NCBI RefSeq assembly: GCF_020687545.1
Contig: NZ_JAJEQX010000001.1
Location: 124,001 to 188,000, forward strand
Direction: 5' to 3'
Source: Ruminococcus turbiniformis
GTDB lineage: Bacteria > Bacillota > Clostridia > Lachnospirales > Lachnospiraceae
Length of the DNA: 64,000 nt
Under the pieces are notes generated by a model. It was not told the DNA's origin and ran no database searches. It was given only the letters and a program-made list of their open reading frames with translations. Shown piece after piece: positions 1 to 8,101 of this stretch (positions within the stretch are counted from its first letter, which is position 1; each line of letters starts with the position of its first letter). A program made the position numbers and the translations under genes.

Positions 1-173
1 CCGGTAAAAGTGGATTCCCCCGTAAACAGATTGTAATCCTGAAACGAAGTGACCAGCACCCAGATTACCGGTATGAGCACAAATCCCAAAAAACCGATAA
101 AGGACGGAAGTGCAAACAGATACGCGGCCCGCGTCTCTTTTCCGTTCTTTCTTTTCTTTTTCTTACCCGACAT
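1..173 (-). CDS. Sugar ABC transporter permease, N-terminal part (cut by window edge)
   Basis: Only the first 57 codons are in the window; the gene runs leftward off position 1. The start ATG is at 173. The visible protein has a very basic N-terminus (SGKKKKRKNGKE) followed by a hydrophobic first membrane segment (YLFALPSFIGFLGFVLIPVI), then a motif of the type SFQDYNLFTG. This is how MalF/UgpA-type inner-membrane permeases of carbohydrate ABC importers (CUT1) begin. It lies 110 bp downstream of the binding-protein gene on the same strand, the usual order for a CUT1 operon. The sugar cannot be told. The family call rests on the N-terminus and context only. Confidence 0.75.
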   Translation of the reverse strand, partial: MSGKKKKRKNGKETRAAYLFALPSFIGFLGFVLIPVIWVLVTSFQDYNLFTGESTFT

Positions 174-283
174 TTTCTGTTTCCTTCCTGTTTTTCATCC
201 GCGCACAGGATCTCCTGTCCGGGATTTCCTATGCGCGGGATTCAATTCATCATTTCCTGCTGTGTTCTGTCCGTTCCGTCCTG

Positions 284-1597
284 TCAGCCTATCGCGCTCT
301 CCACCTGGGACTGTGCGGCATCCAGCGCGGCCTGCGGATCCTGTGCTCCGGAGAATACTTCTTCCATCGCTCTTGTAAAGGTTGTCTGGAGATCACCGAA
401 ATAAGTCGGTGCGCATACCGGTTTCGAGATTGTGATTGCTGTCCACAGTCCGCTGATATTATCCGGCGTAGTTCCCATGATTTCCGGATCGGTCGCGAGG
501 CTTTCGGTCGGCGGGATCTGCTGTCCGCCTGCCGCAGTCGCCTTCATTGTCTCCTCGGATACCATTTCCTTCAGAAGATCGACTGCCAGGTCCTGGTTGG
601 TCGGGTTCTTTCCGAGGCACCATGCAGAGCCGCCGTATACGGAGCTTTCCTCCTTATTTACCGGCCACTGTACACAGTCAAAGTCGTCGTTTGTAAGTCC
701 GGCGTCCTGCCATGCGTCAAGCTGCCATCTTCCTGCTCCTACCATGGCCAGCTGGCTGGAGGAGAACATAGTATATACATCAGAACTGATCGGGTCCGGC
801 GTAATCTTCTCGTCTACCAGCTTTTTCAGAAATTCGACGGATTCCACCATGCCTTCGCTGTTGACCGTCGGATTTCCGTCGTCGTCCGTCAGATACGCCC
901 CGTTTGAAGTCCACCATGGCGTCAGCTGGAAGAACGCGCTCGCCAGCCCGTATCCGTATACGGAACCGTCGTCCTTTGTCAGCTGCTTCGCGATGTCATA
1001 AAACTCATCCCATGTCCAGCCGTCCTCGGGATATGCGATTCCCGCGTCGTCAAACATATGCTTGTTAAAGTACATTACCATTGTCTGCGTACCGCTCGGA
1101 AGCCCGTAAAGCTTGCCGTCCACCGAAAAACCGGTCAGAAGAGATTCCGCGAACTCACCCTTTAACTGGGTCAGGTATTCATCCCCGCTCACAATATCAT
1201 CCAGCGGCTGGATCAGATCGTTCTCCACCGCCATCTGTGCCGCTTCAAGGCCAAGGTTAATAACATCCGGCGCCTCTCCGGAAGTCGTCATTGTAATCCA
1301 TTTCTGAATAAAATCAGACCATTCTGTAACGGGTACACATGTCTGCTCTACCGTTACATCAGGATACTCTTCATTAAACCGTGCAATCGCATCATTAGCG
1401 ATGGATTCTTCTACCGTACTTCCCCAGTTGAGAACTCTGAGTGTTGTGCCTTCTCCGCCTGATGAAGAGCTGTCGGATGAAGATGAACTGTCCGACGAGG
1501 AACTGTCCGAGCTTCCGCCCGAGCTGCAGGCAGCCATAGAGAATACCATTGTTCCTGCCAGTGCCAGTGCAAATAATTTCTTCATTCTGCTTTTCAT
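284..1597 (-). CDS. Extracellular solute-binding lipoprotein of a carbohydrate ABC transporter
   Basis: 437 aa, family 1 extracellular solute-binding protein. A lipoprotein signal peptide is seen: basic start, hydrophobic stretch and a lipobox ending MAAC with Cys24. A Ser/Gly-rich linker follows (about residues 25-50). The mature part reads like CUT1 binding proteins (RVLNWGS near residue 54, FNEEYPDV, the W-T-WDEFYDIAKQLTK region and a C-terminal MEEVFSGAQDPQAALDAAQ segment). It should bind a sugar outside the membrane and hand it to the permease encoded just downstream. The start at 1597 is set by GGAGGG at 1603-1608, five bases upstream. Transcription is probably controlled by the LacI-family protein upstream through two palindromes around its promoter. 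Substrate unknown. Confidence 0.9.
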   Translation of the reverse strand: MKSRMKKLFALALAGTMVFSMAACSSGGSSDSSSSDSSSSSDSSSSGGEGTTLRVLNWGSTVEESIANDAIARFNEEYPDVTVEQTCVPVTEWSDFIQKWITMTTSGEAPDVINLGLEAAQMAVENDLIQPLDDIVSGDEYLTQLKGEFAESLLTGFSVDGKLYGLPSGTQTMVMYFNKHMFDDAGIAYPEDGWTWDEFYDIAKQLTKDDGSVYGYGLASAFFQLTPWWTSNGAYLTDDDGNPTVNSEGMVESVEFLKKLVDEKITPDPISSDVYTMFSSSQLAMVGAGRWQLDAWQDAGLTNDDFDCVQWPVNKEESSVYGGSAWCLGKNPTNQDLAVDLLKEMVSEETMKATAAGGQQIPPTESLATDPEIMGTTPDNISGLWTAITISKPVCAPTYFGDLQTTFTRAMEEVFSGAQDPQAALDAAQSQVESAIG

Positions 1598-1637
1598 AAT
1601 TTCCCTCCATTGTAATTTTTTTACTTTGTTTCCAGTT

Positions 1638-1655
1638 TATGGAACCCGTTCCATA
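1638..1655. promoter_or_regulatory. LacI-type operator O1 (downstream of promoter)
   Basis: Perfect inverted repeat TATGGAACCCGTTCCATA: 8-base half sites around a central CC. It lies in the 5' leader of the binding-protein gene, about 60-80 bases downstream of the predicted transcription start and 41 bases before the start codon. Such even palindromes with a central CpG-like core are typical LacI/GalR-family sites. A near copy lies 150 bp away (1789-1804). Confidence 0.75.
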
Positions 1656-1724
1656 TTTGAGTTTTTAAAAAAGAATCCCCTCAAAGAATCCTTTTTTAAC
1701 TGTACGTACCTCTTTTGTAGCTTC

Positions 1725-1753
1725 ATTATAAGCCTGTAAATATCTTATGTCAA
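1725..1753 (-). promoter_or_regulatory. Consensus sigma-A promoter of the sugar transporter operon
   Basis: On the minus strand TTGACA (1753-1748), a 17-base spacer, then TATAAT (1730-1725): full consensus at both hexamers. The predicted start is near 1718, giving a leader of about 120 nt. The promoter sits between the two operator copies, so strong transcription held down by the repressor is expected. Confidence 0.85.
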
Positions 1754-1788
1754 TAGAAAAATGCAATTTTATTATTATTTTTACACTC

Positions 1789-1804
1789 ATGGAACGGGTT
1801 CCTT
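1789..1804. promoter_or_regulatory. LacI-type operator O2 (upstream of promoter)
   Basis: ATGGAACGGGTTCCTT, matching the inner 16 bases of the operator at 1638-1655 read on the opposite strand, with one mismatch in the outer half site. It lies 36 bases upstream of the -35 box and directly after the 3' end of the repressor gene. Confidence 0.65.
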
Positions 1805-1834
1805 CCATTCTCTTTTTGTGCATTTTCACATATA

Positions 1835-2839
1835 TCACTTTGCCATTTCAGCAAATTCGTTTAAAGTCGTTGCTCCTTTCTTTACTTTTACGTCCAGAAT
1901 CACCTTATGATCTTTCAACTCTTTTCCCTCTATCATATCGCAAATAATCCCTACCAGTTCTCTGGCAATCTGCGGAACAGGCTGCTCGATCGCCGTAATC
2001 TCCGGCGTAACCGTCTCCGTAACATACGTTCCGTCATATGCCACAAGCTTCAGATCATCCGGTACCTTCCTGCCCTGGCTGTATGCTGCCTTTATGCAGT
2101 ATGCCATCAAAAGGTCCGCGCCGAACACTCCGTCTATATCCGGATTTCCCGCCAGCACCTGCCTCGTCACATCTTTGAAATATTGAGTGTCGAACCGGTT
2201 CCACAGAAGCTCCACTGATGTAACTCCTGCACCGTGTTCCCTCATATACCGCTCAAATTCCATATGGCGCTCATGAGACGGGGACGTCACAACTTTTGCC
2301 CCGTGAAACTGCAATACATTTCTGCAGCCACTCTCATAGAGCATCTGAGCAGCCAGGCGGCCTCCGACTTTATGATCCACGCGGACAACCGGTATCCTGT
2401 CCCCCAGCACACGGTCAAACGCCACAATCGGTTTGCTTATCTTCTGATAAGACTCCACATCAAGAGAATGGACACCTGTAATAATACCGTCCACAATATT
2501 CCGCTCCAGCATATTCAGGTACTCTTTTTCACTGTTCTTTTCCTTGAACGTGTCGCAGAGCATCGTCTTATATCCTCTCTCATAGAGGATCGTCTCAATA
2601 TTTTTCACAAGTTCGGAGAAAAAAGGATGCGACACATCCGGCATCAGAACCGCAATAATTCCCGATCTCTTGTGGTAGAGCTGTCTTGCCAGTTCATTCG
2701 GTGTATAATTCAGCTCTTCCATTGCCTGAACGATCTTCTTTCTCGTCTCTTCTGATACATACCCGCTCCCGTTGAGCACACGTGAAACCGTGGCCACGCC
2801 GACGCCGGCCAGTTTCGCGACATCCCGGATTCCTGCCAT
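1835..2839 (-). CDS. LacI/GalR-family transcriptional repressor
   Basis: 334 aa, full family length. Residues 2-48 form the LacI helix-turn-helix and hinge helix (GIRDVAKLAGVGVATVSRVL, then NGSGYVSEETRKKI). From about residue 60 a periplasmic-binding-protein-like effector domain follows (SGIIAVLMPDVSHPFFSELV; GVFGADLLMAYCIKAA; AYDGTYV). It should bind a sugar-type effector and repress the ABC transporter genes immediately downstream; two palindromic sites in the 237-bp gap support this. Start at 2839 is preceded by GGAGAGAGGGAAA. The gene follows the 3' end of a decayed ATPase gene by 13 bp and may share its transcript. Confidence 0.92.
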   Translation of the reverse strand: MAGIRDVAKLAGVGVATVSRVLNGSGYVSEETRKKIVQAMEELNYTPNELARQLYHKRSGIIAVLMPDVSHPFFSELVKNIETILYERGYKTMLCDTFKEKNSEKEYLNMLERNIVDGIITGVHSLDVESYQKISKPIVAFDRVLGDRIPVVRVDHKVGGRLAAQMLYESGCRNVLQFHGAKVVTSPSHERHMEFERYMREHGAGVTSVELLWNRFDTQYFKDVTRQVLAGNPDIDGVFGADLLMAYCIKAAYSQGRKVPDDLKLVAYDGTYVTETVTPEITAIEQPVPQIARELVGIICDMIEGKELKDHKVILDVKVKKGATTLNEFAEMAK

Positions 2840-2852
2840 TTTCCCTCTCTCC

Positions 2853-3265
2853 TTATCCCATCATCTTCTGTTTTGAGCTTTCATATAAAAGTGCATCCCA
2901 CTCGTCAATTATAATAATAAACCTGCTGCCCGATGCATCACTTATATCGCTCAGAGCAACCGGCAGAGAGCGCCCCTCTGATGTCATAGCCGGAAAAGCT
3001 TCCACCAGTTCGTTTATTACTTCCTGCTGCATATATTTTACAGTATCTCTAACGTCTTCCACAGTCGATATAAACCATGTAATATCAAGATAAGCATCTG
3101 TGTCGCATATGATTTTCCGAATCGACGCGGACGGCTGACACATGTCAGCTTGTCTTTTGTCCCCAAAGTACTGTTGACATATTCAATCAGATCTGTCTTA
3201 TCGACATACAGTCCTTTTCTGATTGCCTGGAAACCCGAATTGCCAAGATTTAAATAGCGCCCCAC
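2853..3265 (-). pseudogene. Remnant of an AAA-ATPase-like (PF09820 type) gene
   Basis: Two frames together resemble the N-terminal part of the AAA-ATPase_like/PD-(D/E)XK proteins common in gut Firmicutes. The first frame starts at a GTG (3265-3263) after GGAGG and gives GRYLNLGNSGFQAIRKGLYV, then VDKTDLIEYVNSTLG and the Walker A region (SRPRRFGKS). The second frame resumes with DAYLDITWFIST and ends in Walker B (RFIIIIDEWDA). Compared with what I know of the family, some 40 residues between Walker A and DITWFI are missing, the frame shifts at about 3120-3140, and everything after IIDEWDALLYESS is lost. The full proteins have several hundred more residues. It is therefore a broken gene. The original role is not established; relatives are often thought to be mobile or defence-linked. 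Confidence 0.8.
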
Positions 3266-3319
3266 TTATTGTCCTCCCGCAAAAACACATGCACCTGCAA
3301 GTTCTTTGAATTAATCATA

Positions 3320-3348
3320 ATTATACCAAAGCTGTCTTCCCTTTACAA
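3320..3348 (-). promoter_or_regulatory. Promoter upstream of the ATPase remnant
   Basis: Minus strand TTGTAA (3348-3343), 17-base spacer, TATAAT (3325-3320). The predicted start is near 3313, 48 bases upstream of the remnant's GTG. It could now serve the downstream lacI-type gene. The rest of the gap 3266-3426 shows nothing else. Confidence 0.6.
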
Positions 3349-3427
3349 GGAGCCATACCCTTATGATTTTCAACTGATTTTCACGTATATGGCATCATTA
3401 CTTATCCTATCAACAATAATCGAATAA

Positions 3428-3464
3428 TAAAAAACTGCCGCACAGTTTTTCACCGCACGGCAGC
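3428..3464 (-). terminator. Rho-independent terminator after spoVG
   Basis: Minus-strand hairpin with a CTGCCG/CGGCAG stem (3463-3458 with 3440-3435) followed by TTTTTT. It begins 25 bases after the spoVG stop codon and would end the glgC-glgD-spoVG transcript. Confidence 0.75.
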
Positions 3465-3488
3465 ATTTTTATTCGGTCCATTATGCAA

Positions 3489-3776
3489 TTAGATCTCATC
3501 AACCACAGCTGTCTCTTCCTCTTCCAGAGAATCTTCGTATCTCTCCAGAATTGTTGTCTGAATCCTCTCTCTTGTACCTGAATTAATCGGATGAGCGATA
3601 TCACGGTATTCTCCGTCAAGAGCTTTCTTGCTCGGCATCGCTATAAATAATCCTTTCTCGCCCTCTATCACCTTAATATCATGAACAACAAACTCGTCAT
3701 CAATCGTAATAGATACAACGGCTTTTAATTTCCCCTCTTTCGCAACTTTGCGTACACGTACATCTGTGATCTGCAT
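3489..3776 (-). CDS. spoVG: Septation/regulatory protein SpoVG
   Basis: 95 aa, usual SpoVG length. The sequence starts [20 protein letters not shown] and contains the highly conserved FIAMPSKK and DIAHPI motifs at the positions expected, with an acidic C-terminal tail ([13 protein letters not shown]). SpoVG is a small nucleic-acid-binding regulator affecting sporulation septation, capsule and virulence genes in Firmicutes. The start at 3776 is chosen because MQITDV is the family start and AAAGGAGA lies just upstream. It is the last gene of a leftward run after glgC and glgD, 105 bp downstream of glgD. Confidence 0.96.
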   Translation of the reverse strand: MQITDVRVRKVAKEGKLKAVVSITIDDEFVVHDIKVIEGEKGLFIAMPSKKALDGEYRDIAHPINSGTRERIQTTILERYEDSLEEEETAVVDEI

Positions 3777-3881
3777 AATCTCCAGGTCTCCTTTCTCTAC
3801 TGCATTATCATGCGGGGCCTGTAAGCCGAACATAGATGAAGTATCTCTGTGCCCCTGCCTCTTTCGTCTGCCTTCTCAGGG

Positions 3882-5000
3882 TCATAACGCATAACGTTCG
3901 TTCTTTTCAACTACAACCTTTACTCCATTTTCACCGACATGTCTTGTGTTTGCTCTTATTGTATCACGGCTCTCCACAATGCAGTTTTCTATATACGTGT
4001 TGTCACCGAGATATACATCATTCAATATGATAGAATTTTTAATCACACAGTTATTTCCCACAAAGACTTTTTTAAAAATAACAGAGTTCTCGACGGTTCC
4101 GTTAATGATGCTTCCGCTTCCGACAAGGCTGTTCTTAACAACCGCACCCGGGTTGTATTTTGCCGGAGGCTGATCGCTCACTTTTGAAAATACGTTTGGA
4201 AGCTCCTTGAAAAAGTAATTTCTGACTTCCGGTTTCAGGAAATCCATATTTGTCTTGTAATACGCGTCTACTGTTGAGATATTGCTCCAGTAGCTGTTTA
4301 TTTTATACCCGTATATCTTTTTCAGATTCTTGTAGCGTATAAGGATATCGGAGACGAAATCATGTCTCTCCTCCTCCGCACAGTGCTCCACGAGATCAAT
4401 GAGCTGGCGCCGCCGGATGACATAGATCCCTGTTGATACGGTCTGTGAATGCGCTACCATGGGCTTTTCTTCAAATTCTTCGATGCGGCTTGACTCGTTC
4501 ATCCGGATCGTGCCGAATCTTGTTGCGTCCTCGCCGGGTCCAAGTTCCTTGCAGACCACGGTGATATCCGCCTTTTTCGCGATATGGTATTCAAGCACTT
4601 TATTGTAGTCGAGCTTGTACACCGCATCGCCTGATGTAATAATCACATACGGCTCATGGCATTTTCTCAGAAAATCAAGGTTCTGGTAAATGGCATCTGC
4701 CGTTCCCCGGTACCAGTAGCCGTTGTCGGCTGTGATTGTCGGGGTAAATACATACAGTCCTCCCTGTTTCCTCCCGAAATCCCACCATTTTGAGGAATTC
4801 AGATGTTCGTTGAGTGACCTGGCATTGTACTGTGTCAGCACCGCAACTTTCTGAATATGAGAATTAGTCATATTGCTCAGCGCAAAGTCTATGGCGCGGT
4901 AACTGCCTGCTACCGGCATTGCCGCAACCGCGCGCTTTGCCGTCAGCTCATGCATCTTTCTGCTGTTTCCGCCTGCCAGGATAATTCCTACTGCTCTCAT
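3882..5000 (-). CDS. glgD: GlgD subunit of glucose-1-phosphate adenylyltransferase
   Basis: 372 aa. Nucleotidyltransferase Rossmann domain at the N-terminus ([20 protein letters not shown], with SKWWDFGRK and [15 protein letters not shown]), then a left-handed beta-helix C-terminal part ([25 protein letters not shown]). The order and the altered N-terminal signature ([11 protein letters not shown] instead of [11 protein letters not shown] as in GlgC) identify the GlgD paralogue, which in Clostridia and Bacillus partners GlgC and raises its activity. Its ATG overlaps the glgC stop by four bases (ATGA), so the two are translationally coupled. Role: ADP-glucose supply for glycogen in the cytoplasm. 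Confidence 0.95.
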   Translation of the reverse strand: MRAVGIILAGGNSRKMHELTAKRAVAAMPVAGSYRAIDFALSNMTNSHIQKVAVLTQYNARSLNEHLNSSKWWDFGRKQGGLYVFTPTITADNGYWYRGTADAIYQNLDFLRKCHEPYVIITSGDAVYKLDYNKVLEYHIAKKADITVVCKELGPGEDATRFGTIRMNESSRIEEFEEKPMVAHSQTVSTGIYVIRRRQLIDLVEHCAEEERHDFVSDILIRYKNLKKIYGYKINSYWSNISTVDAYYKTNMDFLKPEVRNYFFKELPNVFSKVSDQPPAKYNPGAVVKNSLVGSGSIINGTVENSVIFKKVFVGNNCVIKNSIILNDVYLGDNTYIENCIVESRDTIRANTRHVGENGVKVVVEKNERYAL

Positions 5001-6271
5001 ATTCTGTCACCTGCCTTTATCAATGTTTCACCGCTTTCCAGCACGCCGCCGCTGTAGTCCTCAGCCGTCGTAACTCCGCTGATGGCAGTGTTCTTTCCAA
5101 TCTGTACGCCGGATGGAATCACAGAATTCTCCCCGATCGTCGCCAGACCGCCGCTGTAAATATTCGGCTTGAACTTGTTGGGCACTTCACTTCCGATTCC
5201 GATCGCGACATTGTCACCGATTACGGTATCCTCCGCGATAATCGCCTTTTCAATCACACAGTTTTCGCCGATCGTGACTCCCTGCATAATAATGGAATCA
5301 CGCACAACGCTGCCTTTTCCCACCGTCACGCTGCCTCCGAGCACAGAGCTGTGAACTTCTCCGTATATCTCCGAGCCGTTGCTGATAATACACCGGTCTA
5401 CCACACCCTGCTCCGCGATATACTGAGGTGGAATATTCGCGCTGTTTGTGTAGATCTTCCAGAATTCCTCATACAGATTGAATTCCGGTATGATATCGAT
5501 CAGCTCCATATTTGCTTCCCAGTAGGAACTTAATGTACCCACATCTTTCCAGTAACCGTTATACTCATAGGCAAACAGCCTGTCCCCTTTTCCGTGACAG
5601 TAAGGAATGATGTGTTTTCCGAAATCGCAGTTTGGCTGGTCTTTCAGCTTAATCAGCGCATCCCGCAGCACCGGCCAACTGAAGATATAGATACCCATAG
5701 ACGCCAGATTGCTGCTTGGTTTCTCCGGTTTTTCCTCAAACTCGCTGATTCGTCCGTCGCCGTCTGTCACGACAATGCCGAATCTGCTGGCTTCCTCCAT
5801 CGGAACAGGCATTGCGGCAATCGTCACATCCGCCTTGTTCGCCTTATGGAAATCCAGCATGACTTCATAATCCATTTTATAAATATGATCCCCGGAAAGT
5901 ATCAGTACATAATCCGGATTATAAGTCTCCATATAATTTAGATTCTGATAGATCGCGTTTGCCGTTCCCGTATACCACTCACTGTTTGAGCTTTTCTCAT
6001 ACGGTGGAAGAATAGACACTCCGCCGACATTGCGGTCCAGATCCCACGGAATACCGATACCGATATGCGTATTCAAACGCAGCGGCTGATACTGTGTCAG
6101 CACGCCTACGGTATCGATTCCCGAATTAATACAGTTGCTCAGCGGGAAATCAATAATCCTGTACTTTCCGCCAAAGGCCACTGCAGGTTTCGCGACCTTA
6201 GCCGTAAGGACTCCCAGTCGACTGCCCTGTCCGCCCGCCAACAGCATGGCAATCATTTCCTTTTTAAACAT
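4997..6271 (-). CDS. glgC: Glucose-1-phosphate adenylyltransferase GlgC
   Basis: 424 aa, full length. Makes ADP-glucose and pyrophosphate from ATP and glucose-1-phosphate, the committed step of bacterial glycogen synthesis. Visible: the pyrophosphorylase signature [16 protein letters not shown] (residues 8-23), [24 protein letters not shown] and [12 protein letters not shown], followed by the hexapeptide beta-helix domain ([20 protein letters not shown]). Start at 6271 is supported by GAGGTGA five bases upstream. Operon with glgD and probably spoVG. A TATAAT box lies at 6308-6303. Confidence 0.97.
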   Translation of the reverse strand: MFKKEMIAMLLAGGQGSRLGVLTAKVAKPAVAFGGKYRIIDFPLSNCINSGIDTVGVLTQYQPLRLNTHIGIGIPWDLDRNVGGVSILPPYEKSSNSEWYTGTANAIYQNLNYMETYNPDYVLILSGDHIYKMDYEVMLDFHKANKADVTIAAMPVPMEEASRFGIVVTDGDGRISEFEEKPEKPSSNLASMGIYIFSWPVLRDALIKLKDQPNCDFGKHIIPYCHGKGDRLFAYEYNGYWKDVGTLSSYWEANMELIDIIPEFNLYEEFWKIYTNSANIPPQYIAEQGVVDRCIISNGSEIYGEVHSSVLGGSVTVGKGSVVRDSIIMQGVTIGENCVIEKAIIAEDTVIGDNVAIGIGSEVPNKFKPNIYSGGLATIGENSVIPSGVQIGKNTAISGVTTAEDYSGGVLESGETLIKAGDRI

Positions 6272-6302
6272 TGCGTCACCTCATTTCTGGTTATATGTCC
6301 AT

Positions 6303-6330
6303 ATTATACCATATATTTGTAGTTAGAGAA
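6303..6330 (-). promoter_or_regulatory. Possible promoter of glgCD
   Basis: Minus strand TATAAT at 6308-6303 with a weak TTCTCT-like -35 box (6330-6325), 16-base spacing. The region between glgC and murC is very AT-rich and divergent, and is the only place for the glg promoter. The -35 match is poor. Confidence 0.45.
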
Positions 6331-6392
6331 TAATTATTTACAATTTTTTATGTTTTTTTTTTGTCTTTTTGTTATTTTCGCACAAAAAGAAC

Positions 6393-6423
6393 TTCTTTTA
6401 ATTTTTTCTATATATAGTATAAT
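6393..6423 (+). promoter_or_regulatory. Possible promoter of murC
   Basis: TATAAT at 6418-6423, 69 bases before the murC start, in a T-rich tract; the best -35 candidate TTCTTT (6393-6398) has a 19-base spacer. Only the -10 box is convincing. Confidence 0.45.
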
Positions 6424-6491
6424 ATAAAAAGCCGAGAAATTTTATGACAGGTAAATTAAATTTTTTGAGATATAGAAAGAAGGAGCATCCC

Positions 6492-7880
6492 ATGTATAAA
6501 ATCGATTTTAACCACCCGATCCATATCCATTTTATCGGCATCGGAGGCATCAGCATGAGCGGTCTCGCGGAAATTCTTCTCGAGGAGGGTTTTACGGTAT
6601 CCGGCTCAGATTCAAAGGAGTCTCCGCTCACGAAAAAACTGGAATCTGAAGGCGCTCATATTGCCTACGGGCAGAAAGCGGAAAATATTACTCCCGGGAT
6701 TGGCTGCGTGGTTTATACTGCTGCAATCCACCGGGATAATCCGGAGCTGATCGAGGCTGTTGCGCAGAAAATTCCCATGCTTACCCGTGCGGAACTTCTC
6801 GGACAGCTCATGAAAAATTACGACACTCCGATTGCGGTATCCGGAACTCACGGAAAGACAACGACCACTTCCATGATCTCTCATATCCTTCTGGAAGGCG
6901 AACTTGATCCCACAATCTCTGTGGGCGGTATTTTAAAGGCGATCGGCGGCAATATCCGCGTCGGACACTCCGGAACATTTATCACCGAAGCGTGTGAGTA
7001 TACGAACAGTTTTCTCCACTTCTTCCCGAAGATCGGCGTGATTCTCAATATTGAAGAAGATCATCTGGACTTCTTTAAAGATCTGGAGGATATCCGCCAT
7101 TCGTTCCATCAGTTTGCCGCGCTGCTGCCGGATGACGGAACACTTGTCATCAACGGAGATATCACGGACTATCCTGAGATTTACCGCGGGCTCACCTGCA
7201 ATGTGGTGACATACGGTTCTTCCTCTGATTTTGACTACAGCGCTGACAATGTCGCCTACGATGAGCGGGGCTGTGTTTCCTTTGATCTGATCAAACACGG
7301 GGAATGCGTTGACCATATCGCCCTCTCTGTAACCGGTGACCACAATGTCTCCAATGCACTCTCCGCCATCGCTGTTGCGGATCTCTTAGACATTCCTGTG
7401 GATGTGATTAAACGGGGACTGCTTTCCTTCACCGGCACAGACCGGAGATTTGAATACAAAGGAAAATTCGGAGGAGTGACTGTAGTAGACGACTATGCGC
7501 ACCATCCCACTGAGATTGAAGCCACTTTAAAAGCCGCAAAACATTACCCGCACAACAGCGTATGGTGCGTGTTCCAGCCGCATACCTACACAAGGACAAA
7601 GGCATTTTTCCACGAGTTTGCGGAAGCGCTCTCACATGCGGATCACCTCGTTCTCGCAGATATCTATGCGGCCAGAGAGACCGATACTCTTGGAATCTCC
7701 TCCGCTGATCTTGCGAAAGAAGCGGAAACGCTCGGAACCGATGCGCACTACTACCCCTCATTCGAGGAGATCGAGACATTTTTGCACGACAACTGCCGCC
7801 CCGGTGATCTTCTTATCACAATGGGCGCTGGAGATATTGTCACAGTAGGTGAAGAACTTCTTAAAAAATATTCTGAGTAA
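6492..7880 (+). CDS. murC: UDP-N-acetylmuramate--L-alanine ligase MurC
   Basis: 462 aa, typical length. Adds the first L-alanine to UDP-MurNAc in the cytoplasmic stage of peptidoglycan synthesis, using ATP. Seen: N-terminal Rossmann-like loop (HFIGIGGISMSGLAEIL), the ATP-binding P-loop VSGTHGKTTTTSMIS, the central-domain motif NIEEDHLDFFKD, and the C-terminal domain motifs VDDYAHHPTEI and FQPHTYTRTKAF. The start at 6492 follows AAGAAGGAG at a normal spacing; an in-frame upstream ATG at 6444 has no binding site. It is divergent from glgC and followed by two hairpins and a DnaA-box cluster before the replication genes. Confidence 0.97.
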   Translation: MYKIDFNHPIHIHFIGIGGISMSGLAEILLEEGFTVSGSDSKESPLTKKLESEGAHIAYGQKAENITPGIGCVVYTAAIHRDNPELIEAVAQKIPMLTRAELLGQLMKNYDTPIAVSGTHGKTTTTSMISHILLEGELDPTISVGGILKAIGGNIRVGHSGTFITEACEYTNSFLHFFPKIGVILNIEEDHLDFFKDLEDIRHSFHQFAALLPDDGTLVINGDITDYPEIYRGLTCNVVTYGSSSDFDYSADNVAYDERGCVSFDLIKHGECVDHIALSVTGDHNVSNALSAIAVADLLDIPVDVIKRGLLSFTGTDRRFEYKGKFGGVTVVDDYAHHPTEIEATLKAAKHYPHNSVWCVFQPHTYTRTKAFFHEFAEALSHADHLVLADIYAARETDTLGISSADLAKEAETLGTDAHYYPSFEEIETFLHDNCRPGDLLITMGAGDIVTVGEELLKKYSE

Positions 7881-7884
7881 GCTG

Positions 7885-7920
7885 CTCTTCTGCCGGAAGA
7901 GAATCCCCTGTTCACAGGGG
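7885..7920 (+). terminator. Two tandem hairpins after murC (weak terminator)
   Basis: CTCTTC/GAAGAG (7885-7901) and CCCCTG/CAGGGG with a four-base loop (7905-7920) follow the murC stop directly. No T-run follows, so factor-dependent or partial termination is as likely as an intrinsic terminator. Confidence 0.35.
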
Positions 7921-7929
7921 CTGCAGGAG

Positions 7930-8001
7930 TTATCCACACTTTCTGCACACAGTTATCTACAAAAAAGGCTGAGTTACCCACGAAAAAACACTTTATCAAC
8001 C
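7930..8001 (+). promoter_or_regulatory. Cluster of four DnaA boxes, about two helical turns apart
   Basis: Four same-strand 9-mers: TTATCCACA at 7930 (perfect consensus), TTATCTACA at 7953 (8/9), TTACCCACG at 7974 (7/9) and TTATCAACC at 7993 (7/9). Start-to-start spacings are 23, 21 and 19 bases. The last box overlaps the -35 element of the promoter in front of the dnaD-like gene. This suggests DnaA control of primosome genes; a replication origin is less likely because dnaA and dnaN are not adjacent. Confidence 0.6.
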
Positions 8002-8021
8002 CGGCAGGGAAATGTTATATT
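7993..8021 (+). promoter_or_regulatory. Promoter of the dnaD-dnaC-prs run, overlapping a DnaA box
   Basis: TTATCA (7993-7998), 17-base spacer, TATATT (8016-8021). The predicted start is near 8028, just before a strong hairpin in the leader. The -35 hexamer is part of the fourth DnaA box. Confidence 0.55.
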
Positions 8022-8032
8022 AATGACGTAAG

Positions 8033-8058
8033 GAAAGCGGATCGCCGAATCCGCTTTC
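8033..8058 (+). other. Perfect 10-bp hairpin in the dnaD leader
   Basis: GAAAGCGGAT and ATCCGCTTTC are exact reverse complements around a six-base loop, within the 5' leader of the dnaD-like gene. No T-run follows (TATCTTG). It may stabilise the transcript end or be an attenuator stem. Confidence 0.5.
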
Positions 8059-8101
8059 TATCTTGTAACGGCGAAATTAACGAAAGTGGGACAGAATATT
8101 T

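Noticed and set aside
7930-8001. Replication origin
   Set aside because: DnaA boxes are present but dnaA, dnaN, rpmH or gidA are not in the window, and no AT-rich unwinding region adjoins. Control of the dnaD promoter is the simpler reading.
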